From Schizochytrium sp. TIO01 (lineage: Eukaryota > Sar > Bigyra > Thraustochytrida > Thraustochytriidae): a DNA stretch of 64,000 nucleotides. Location: NCBI GenBank assembly GCA_004764695.1, contig SMSO01000032.1, positions 1,944,501 through 2,008,500 of the forward strand, given 5' to 3'. Below, piece by piece: positions 58,718 to 64,000 of this stretch. The notes below the pieces were generated by a model. It did no database searches, was not told where the DNA came from, and saw only the letters and a list, made by a program, of their open reading frames with translations. A program made the position numbers and the translations under genes. Within the stretch, counting starts at the first letter, position 1. Each line of letters opens with the position of its first letter.

Positions 58718-58853
58718 GAGAATATCGAGAACATAGAGAACATAGAGAATATCGAGAACATAGAGAACATAGAGAACATAGAGAATATAGAGAACATAGA
58801 GAATATCGAGAACAGAGAGAACAGCGAGAACAGCGAGAACAGCGAGAACAGCA
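58718..58853 (+). repeat. 9-bp GAGAACATA minisatellite, about 15 copies
   Basis: Units alternate between GAGAACATA, GAGAATATC/A and, at the right end, GAGAACAGC, showing ordered higher-order variation. Translated on the minus strand it gives long Phe-Ser-Xaa repeats. Confidence 0.95.
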
Positions 58854-59745
58854 ATCGAACCAGTCTGAGATGAAACTACGTACAAGTCGAAGCACTGCCG
58901 TTGAATCATGATCTTGAATCATGATCTTGAAATCAGCACATGTGGTTTTCTCAAGTAAAGGGATTGACATACATACATAACTTCTGTTATTCGCTGACTG
59001 CGCAGGTACCTAGCTAGCTAGGCACTAGAGCAAACAAACAAAGCAATCCTTGGTACAAGCGATAGAGGCTGTTAGCAGGAACTTTATGGTTTGCATCAGA
59101 TTGATTTATGGATGGGTGTTTCCAGTTCTTGTCGAAGCCAGTCCTGCCACACGCAAAGCAAGCTGTTTGCTTTTAGAGCTTTGTTTCGCAATTCATTCGC
59201 GCTGTCGACTCTCGCATTGGCAGGCAGTCTTGTTTTTGATGCTACTCTCTAGAGCTAGAAAACCAGACGTTAGCCAGGTAGATAGATACATACCATATCG
59301 TCACTAGAGGCTTCAACTGCCTTGCGAATAGTTCAACTGCTTGGTGAGGGAGTTGGCGAACGAATGACTCGAGTCGAAAAGCTCCTTAAGGAAGAGAACT
59401 AACTATCTAGCTACCGGGTACTGACTGCCGTGTGAGGAATTCATGTCCATGAATAGGAGAGAATGACGCTGACAAGGACTTGGACCCAGGCGTACTAAGC
59501 TTGTGGAGGCAGTGAGGAAAGCGGCGCTCAGAAAAGCGTTTGATCACCTCAAAGTTTGGCTCGTGAACAGTAGATTTGTCAGCGAGTCGGTTAGTGAGTC
59601 GGTTAATCTTTTATAGATGAGTCTGGCAGACCGAAAAAAGGAGACTGGTGAGCGTCACTTGTAGAACAGGCCGCTGTGTAGGGTTCGAGTGGCCAAACCT
59701 GCATTCGCTCTTGCATGCTGGCAGGGTGGGTATTGCTGTGACACC

Positions 59746-62007
59746 ATGACTAGGTTCCTTGCACTTGCTTTGTATGTCTTGGCCTTGTTAGTAGTTTTAA
59801 GTCTGGACACAGCACATGCTGCAAGTAGCGTTGGGAAAAACAAGACCCTAGCTCCTTTGGCGTATGAACCATTTAACTTGGGCCAAATCTTTGCAAAAGG
59901 TTGGATGCTTGCTCAACTTGAGGCGCAACACTATGGGCTCGTTGGCAACAAGTGGCTTGGCGGTGAGCAAGTGGGTGTAAAACACATTGATGCATCTGAC
60001 TGGCTCGGTTCAAAAGAACGATTCAATGGACTTTCCGAAGCATATCCGTATTGGGTAAACGGTGCTTGGCCTCTGGCAGTGCTCACAAATGACAAAACTC
60101 TTCAGGATGAAATAAAAAGTCACTTTGCATATATTTTTGACCAACAAGTAAAGAACGGAAAGCTTGGACCCAAATCCCAAACGAATCCATGGTGCACGTT
60201 TCGATTTCTCGTCGTTTTGACGCAATACATTGATGTTACCGGAGACCAGCAAGCTGTACGAAGCATGTTCGATTTTTCTTTTCAGCTGACTAAGTGGCTA
60301 AACGCAGCTCCACTTGATCAGCATCTATGGGCTTATGTGCGCTGGACGGAGATCCTCGAGGCCTACCAATGGCTACTCAACTCGAAATACGCAGATATGG
60401 GTTCAGATGCAGAAATATCTGCCATTGACGAGCTTTTTAAGCTGGCCAGAAGCACAGGCTTCGATTGGCCTACTTGGCTTGAAAGTGACGCCCAGCATCC
60501 GTTTACCAAAGACGTTGAGCACGGGTGGCTTCCCGACAATACTGAGGATGCAGATATCATGGGCTCGGACAAGCTAAAACCACACCTGGACCGCCAGTGG
60601 TCTCATGGTGTCAATGTCGCACAAGCGAGTATGATATGGGCATTGCTTTACAGAGAAACTGGAGATAGAACATACTTGACGCGTGGTCGCGCGGCTTGGG
60701 AGAAGTTGTACAAATTCCATGGCACCTCGTTGCATACATGGACTTCAGACGAAACCCTTTCTGGTCGCGGGCCGAACCGCGGTACAGAGACATGTGTTGT
60801 GGTTGAGATGATGCACTCTGCTGCACAAATGTTTCTACACTCTGGAGACCCATGGTATCTTGACCGAGCAGAGCGTATTGCTTACAATGGTCTTCCAGGT
60901 GCATTTTTTAATGGGACCATGTGGGCGCTGAACTATTACCAGCAAACGAACAAAATCGATGCCATGGATGGAGAGCCAAAATGCGAAAGGGGGGCTCAAT
61001 ACGGTTTTGGTATGGTTTTTGAATGCTGCGTTACAAATCATGGCCAAGGCTGGCCAAAGTTTGTCGCATCCCAGTGGGCTTTCAGCGGAAAATCCAATAC
61101 CTCAACTCTAGCACTATTGCAGTACTTTCCAAGTGAGATGAAAGGTCCCATAGTACTTCGAGATGGAACTAAGATCAAGACTATAGAAGTCAAGACCCAA
61201 TACCCTTTCAAAGAAAACATTCATATCAGGGTCCAGGAGGCATCCAAAAACTTTGATATGGAGGTCCGCGTGCCAGGATGGTGCAAGAACTGCACAGCTG
61301 AGATTGCAAATGAGACTCATTCATTAGAAGCTGGATCAATGTACTCCATACCTATACCTGCTGGAGATAGTGACATTACTCTTACATTTCCACTGCAAAT
61401 ACGCGTTGAGAGGCGCGAACCATATAAGGTGAGCCCTGAGCAAACTCTGAATGCACGATCAGTAAATGTTGTACGTGGTCCATTGGTCTTTGCTCTTCCG
61501 ATTAAATATGTCTTTGATCACGGAGCTTCTTGGGACACTTCAGCTGATCTGATGCCTATTGGCTTTCCCCATGCACAAAATAATTATCTACTCACTAATG
61601 GAACATGGCGCGTTGCTCTAGTTGAAGATATATCGGGCGACGCTTTAAAGTCTGTGCAGGTGCATTTACATGAGGATATAGATGATCTTTTCAGTAAGAT
61701 CCCGCTTGGTCAGGGGCCCTTTACAGAGATGTTTTCACCTATTCAACTGAGCATGAAAGCTGCGATCTTAAATATAGAAGATTGGCCCAACGTCGCAAAG
61801 GGTAAGCGAGGTAACGCAATAACTTGTTTACGCGGTAGCACGTCCTTACCCGAATACACTACAGGCTGGGCAGGTTTACCTCCTGTAAGCCCCGTGGATG
61901 CTCGCAATAAGCCACTTAAAACTATCGTGCTTATTCCGTATGGCGCTACGGATCTTCGCATATCTGAGTTTCCTACTGCTGCCAATACTAGAATGCAGAA
62001 TACTTAA
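59746..62007 (+). CDS. Secreted GH127-family glycosidase (beta-L-arabinofuranosidase-like)
   Basis: The frame is open from a GTG at 59689, but the ATG at 59746 starts a clear signal peptide (MTRFLALALYVLALLVVL, likely cut after Ala25), giving 753 residues. The catalytic (alpha/alpha)6 barrel has the GH127 (DUF1680) hallmarks: NGLSEAYPYWVNG near the N-terminus, HAGxN-like region SHGVNVAQ, GTETCVVVEMM with Glu348 and Cys350, and FECCVTNHGQGWP with Cys427 and Cys428. These match the zinc-binding Glu/Cys3 set of HypBA1 (Glu338, Cys340, Cys417, Cys418), where a thiolate is the nucleophile. A beta-sandwich C-terminus ends LIPYGATDLRISEF, so the protein is complete. Several NxS/T sites fit secretion. 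Substrate specificity within the family is broad, so arabinofuranosidase activity is not certain. Placement between two sulfotransferases suggests polysaccharide turnover. Confidence 0.93.
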   Translation: MTRFLALALYVLALLVVLSLDTAHAASSVGKNKTLAPLAYEPFNLGQIFAKGWMLAQLEAQHYGLVGNKWLGGEQVGVKHIDASDWLGSKERFNGLSEAYPYWVNGAWPLAVLTNDKTLQDEIKSHFAYIFDQQVKNGKLGPKSQTNPWCTFRFLVVLTQYIDVTGDQQAVRSMFDFSFQLTKWLNAAPLDQHLWAYVRWTEILEAYQWLLNSKYADMGSDAEISAIDELFKLARSTGFDWPTWLESDAQHPFTKDVEHGWLPDNTEDADIMGSDKLKPHLDRQWSHGVNVAQASMIWALLYRETGDRTYLTRGRAAWEKLYKFHGTSLHTWTSDETLSGRGPNRGTETCVVVEMMHSAAQMFLHSGDPWYLDRAERIAYNGLPGAFFNGTMWALNYYQQTNKIDAMDGEPKCERGAQYGFGMVFECCVTNHGQGWPKFVASQWAFSGKSNTSTLALLQYFPSEMKGPIVLRDGTKIKTIEVKTQYPFKENIHIRVQEASKNFDMEVRVPGWCKNCTAEIANETHSLEAGSMYSIPIPAGDSDITLTFPLQIRVERREPYKVSPEQTLNARSVNVVRGPLVFALPIKYVFDHGASWDTSADLMPIGFPHAQNNYLLTNGTWRVALVEDISGDALKSVQVHLHEDIDDLFSKIPLGQGPFTEMFSPIQLSMKAAILNIEDWPNVAKGKRGNAITCLRGSTSLPEYTTGWAGLPPVSPVDARNKPLKTIVLIPYGATDLRISEFPTAANTRMQNT

Positions 62008-62799
62008 TCATAATTTTAGTTTAGTTTTTGAAGGGCAGAGAACTCAAAAGATTCCATTAGCACATTATCACATTATGTTCAGCACTAACAATACACAACG
62101 TTGTTTCCGAGGAAGCATTGGTGTTTCTTCAGTCTTTATCTAACTGAAAAGCGAAGGCACAGCAAAAAGATGAGAGTAGTGACAGCGCTTCATAATATAT
62201 GAAGGCTCCAGGAAGGTATGTTTTCCCTGTACATCACCTGAAGTGCAGCAAAATAAAGGTCATCCTGACGGTGGAAACTGAAACACCTCTAAATAAGTGT
62301 TATGCCTCCTATATAGCTCTCAGGGAAGGGGACTTTAACGAGATGAACCAATATACTTGCGAAATAACTCAAGGCCGTAATAATTTTCAAGCTGGGAGTG
62401 AAAGAGAATTTGAATTAGCTAGACCTTAACAATAGGGACAACCTTGGCAAGGAAATATTGTGGCGACGAGTGGTGATTGCCTCCCAGATAGTAAGTGCGT
62501 GCTATCTCTAAGAAACACAACGTGTAGGCAAATTGGGGACCCCTTGCAACTGCCCCAATTATTCAATGAAATATAATTGTGTCGGCTATGCTATAATGAA
62601 ACATAATGAGTTGAACATCTAAGGATGAAACAACCTCCATGTTCCAATAACTGATTATAAAGCTCTATTATATATACAAACAAAATTGAATTTCAAAACA
62701 CAGCGCTAAGCAGCTGCCTCATTTTGTCTTCGACTTAGACTTTACTAGAAACACAAAATAAATAGATATGTTATAAGTACCTTCCCAAGAAAGATTGCT
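62008..62799. other. Convergent spacer between GH127 and sulfotransferase paralogue 2
   Basis: AT-rich 3' flanks of two convergent genes. It contains one small plus-strand frame (62199-62429), listed separately. Confidence 0.5.
62199..62429 (+). CDS. Small ORF of 76 codons, unknown
   Basis: ATG to TAA, with a composition that looks protein-like (RYVFPVHHLKCSKIKVILTV, then CYASYIALREGDFNEMNQY). No family is recognised. It could be a small gene, a remnant of a decayed neighbour, or part of the GH127 transcript's 3' UTR. Confidence 0.2.
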   Translation: MKAPGRYVFPVHHLKCSKIKVILTVETETPLNKCYASYIALREGDFNEMNQYTCEITQGRNNFQAGSEREFELARP

Positions 62800-64000
62800 T
62801 CAATACAGAGAATCATCATTTCTACACCACATTTTGTGCCCAGTGATATGCTCGACATACCGCACCCGAGCCTTAAACTCTTCAAGTCCAGCTATGTAAA
62901 GCTGGGCATCTTCAAAAATAAAAGAATCTATCTTTCTCATTTGAGAGAGAGATACATCACTTAGTGAGTGAGAAGTTACACCATGTGTCTGGGAGGTAAT
63001 TTTAGGTCGTTCAACACCTGAGTCGCATATACAGTAGTCTGGTAATTTATGGTGATATTGAAACTCCCACATACACATTGACTCGTGGAAGTATTCTGAA
63101 ATCCCAACAAACCACATATTTTGCATACGACTAATGGCAAGAGATGTATCTGGTTGAAGTAGCTTGGTCTCATAAATACTGTGAAGCCTATCCCACACAC
63201 CACGACAAAGAAACGCACGAGTTTGCATTGACTTTGGATGATAGCATCCAAAGTATCCCTTGCCAGGCCTCCAATGATTGCTGAAGTAGTCAAGCCATTT
63301 GTCCAAAGCTCTTACTGTAGCTTTGTATACCTTAGAGATCTCGCCTTCGAGTCTTTTGAGCAAAAATTTGTTTGCTTCGATATCTGAAGCATTCAATGAA
63401 GTATCCAGTAATGCAGCTTCGGCTTGACTCTTTCTTTCATTAAGCTTCTCGAGCGTTCCACTTGGTACTGCTCGAGGAAACTTTCGATTTGCTTGGTTAA
63501 TCCCATCCCATCCATGCTCGCACTGGAAATACTGTGATAAGAGGTGACTGCGCGGTTCTCGAAGAAAAGTTCCATCATAGTTATTAACAGGGTCAAACTC
63601 TCGCCGATATGGTGTGCCTTCCAGGCAGTCTTCATGAAAATGGTGAGTCGCGCCTTTATACAACTGATCAGCTACACTATACATGAATGCAGTAACTGCA
63701 GTCTTTGGAATGTGCATCATGTTGAATCCTTCGCCAGCTCGCCTTGCAGGATCAATAAGCCGAACTGGCTTCACGTTCATGTATAATTGTTTTTCCTTAA
63801 TTTGAACATCTATGCTTTCCTCCCCGAGACTTTCAGTTGCAGGAGTATGCGACTCTCCGGCATCAGCGGTGCCATTAGCAGAAGAAGGAGAGCTTTCCTC
63901 TTTGATAGTTGCAGGAGTACGCGAATCTCCGGCATCAGCAATGCCATTAGCAGAAGAAAGAGAGCTTTCCTCTTCGATAGTTGCAGGAGTACGAGAATCT
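62800..64000 (-). CDS. Signal-anchored-type sulfotransferase, paralogue 2 (5' end beyond window)
   Basis: The catalytic part begins near an in-frame ATG at 63778-63780, but the frame stays open upstream to the window edge, so the true start lies beyond 64000. The upstream part is a 24-residue tandem repeat (72 bp; repeat starts at 63836, 63908 and 63980), rich in Glu, Ser, Ala and Pro, forming a stalk. The PAPS motif MMHIPKTAVTAF and the 3'-phosphate motif FLREPRSHLLSQYFQC are intact, and GCYHPKSMQTRAFLC, WFVGISEYFHES and CDSGVERP match paralogue 1 closely. Stop TGA at 62800-62802. It presumably has an N-terminal signal anchor outside the window, as in paralogue 1. Confidence 0.88.
   Translation of the reverse strand, partial: DSRTPATIEEESSLSSANGIADAGDSRTPATIKEESSPSSANGTADAGESHTPATESLGEESIDVQIKEKQLYMNVKPVRLIDPARRAGEGFNMMHIPKTAVTAFMYSVADQLYKGATHHFHEDCLEGTPYRREFDPVNNYDGTFLREPRSHLLSQYFQCEHGWDGINQANRKFPRAVPSGTLEKLNERKSQAEAALLDTSLNASDIEANKFLLKRLEGEISKVYKATVRALDKWLDYFSNHWRPGKGYFGCYHPKSMQTRAFLCRGVWDRLHSIYETKLLQPDTSLAISRMQNMWFVGISEYFHESMCMWEFQYHHKLPDYCICDSGVERPKITSQTHGVTSHSLSDVSLSQMRKIDSFIFEDAQLYIAGLEEFKARVRYVEHITGHKMWCRNDDSLY
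63836..64000 (-). repeat. 72-bp coding tandem repeat (sulfotransferase stalk)
   Basis: Two full units and a partial third, with a few substitutions and no frame-breaking indels. The array continues past the window edge. Confidence 0.92.

Larger units (their letters stand above)
56964..59745. other. Divergent intergenic region with microsatellites
   Basis: 2.8 kb between the divergent sulfotransferase and GH127 genes. It includes simple repeats (57651-57681, 58190-58240) and a 9-bp minisatellite (58718-58853). Longer open frames here arise from the repeats (poly Cys/Leu/Ala or Phe/Ser translations) and are not called. Confidence 0.6.

Noticed and set aside
58581-58970. Cys/Ser and Phe/Ser repeat open frames on the minus strand
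   Set aside because: They are products of the 9-bp minisatellite in its three frames.
1-64000. CRISPR arrays, prokaryotic operons, integrated viruses
   Set aside because: None of the repeats has spacer structure, all confident genes are eukaryotic with introns, and no viral structural or replication gene was recognised.

Overview
This is nuclear DNA of a eukaryotic microbe. The evidence is spliceosomal introns with GTRAGT-type donors, a myosin heavy chain, a nuclear-encoded mitochondrial complex I subunit, signal-anchored sulfotransferases and an adiponectin-receptor-like protein. Most genes are long ORFs with no intron or a few short ones, and they sit in AT-richer spacers loaded with microsatellites. 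That style, plus sulfated-glycan enzymes, best fits a stramenopile such as a labyrinthulomycete (thraustochytrid-like). This placement is an inference from gene content, not a phylogenetic result. All genes use the standard code with TAA, TAG and TGA stops. No virus, transposon, rRNA or tRNA gene was recognised. Layout: 0.7-3.4 kb holds a DUF1749 alpha/beta hydrolase and a three-exon single-span membrane protein with a coiled coil. 5.5-10.8 kb is a myosin whose first exon lies 687 nt upstream of the long ORF; splicing it in completes the SH3-like N-terminal subdomain. 10.8-31.2 kb is a 20-kb block with no intact recognisable gene, packed with simple repeats, one universal-stress-protein-like relic and a GC-rich inverted repeat. 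31.2-41.9 kb carries a dual-specificity phosphatase fused to a RING finger, NDUFA2, a type II membrane sulfotransferase and a multi-pass membrane protein with an Mpo1-like N-terminal motif. 41.9-54.1 kb carries an IQ-motif/coiled-coil protein, an F-box-like/ankyrin-like protein, a probable FANCI orthologue with two small 5' exons, and an LRR-PAQR (HlyIII/AdipoR) fusion. 54.1-64 kb carries two closely related signal-anchored sulfotransferases on the minus strand, flanking a secreted GH127 family glycosidase on the plus strand. How the genes relate: no operon-like co-regulation is expected. The clearest functional grouping is the right end, where two paralogous Golgi-type sulfotransferases and a secreted GH127 glycosidase could act on a sulfated extracellular polysaccharide; a third, unrelated sulfotransferase lies 20 kb to the left. 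Two genes are unusual domain fusions (phosphatase-RING, LRR-PAQR). Splice sites were assigned by eye from reading frame and consensus; the FANCI exon 2 boundaries are the least certain.
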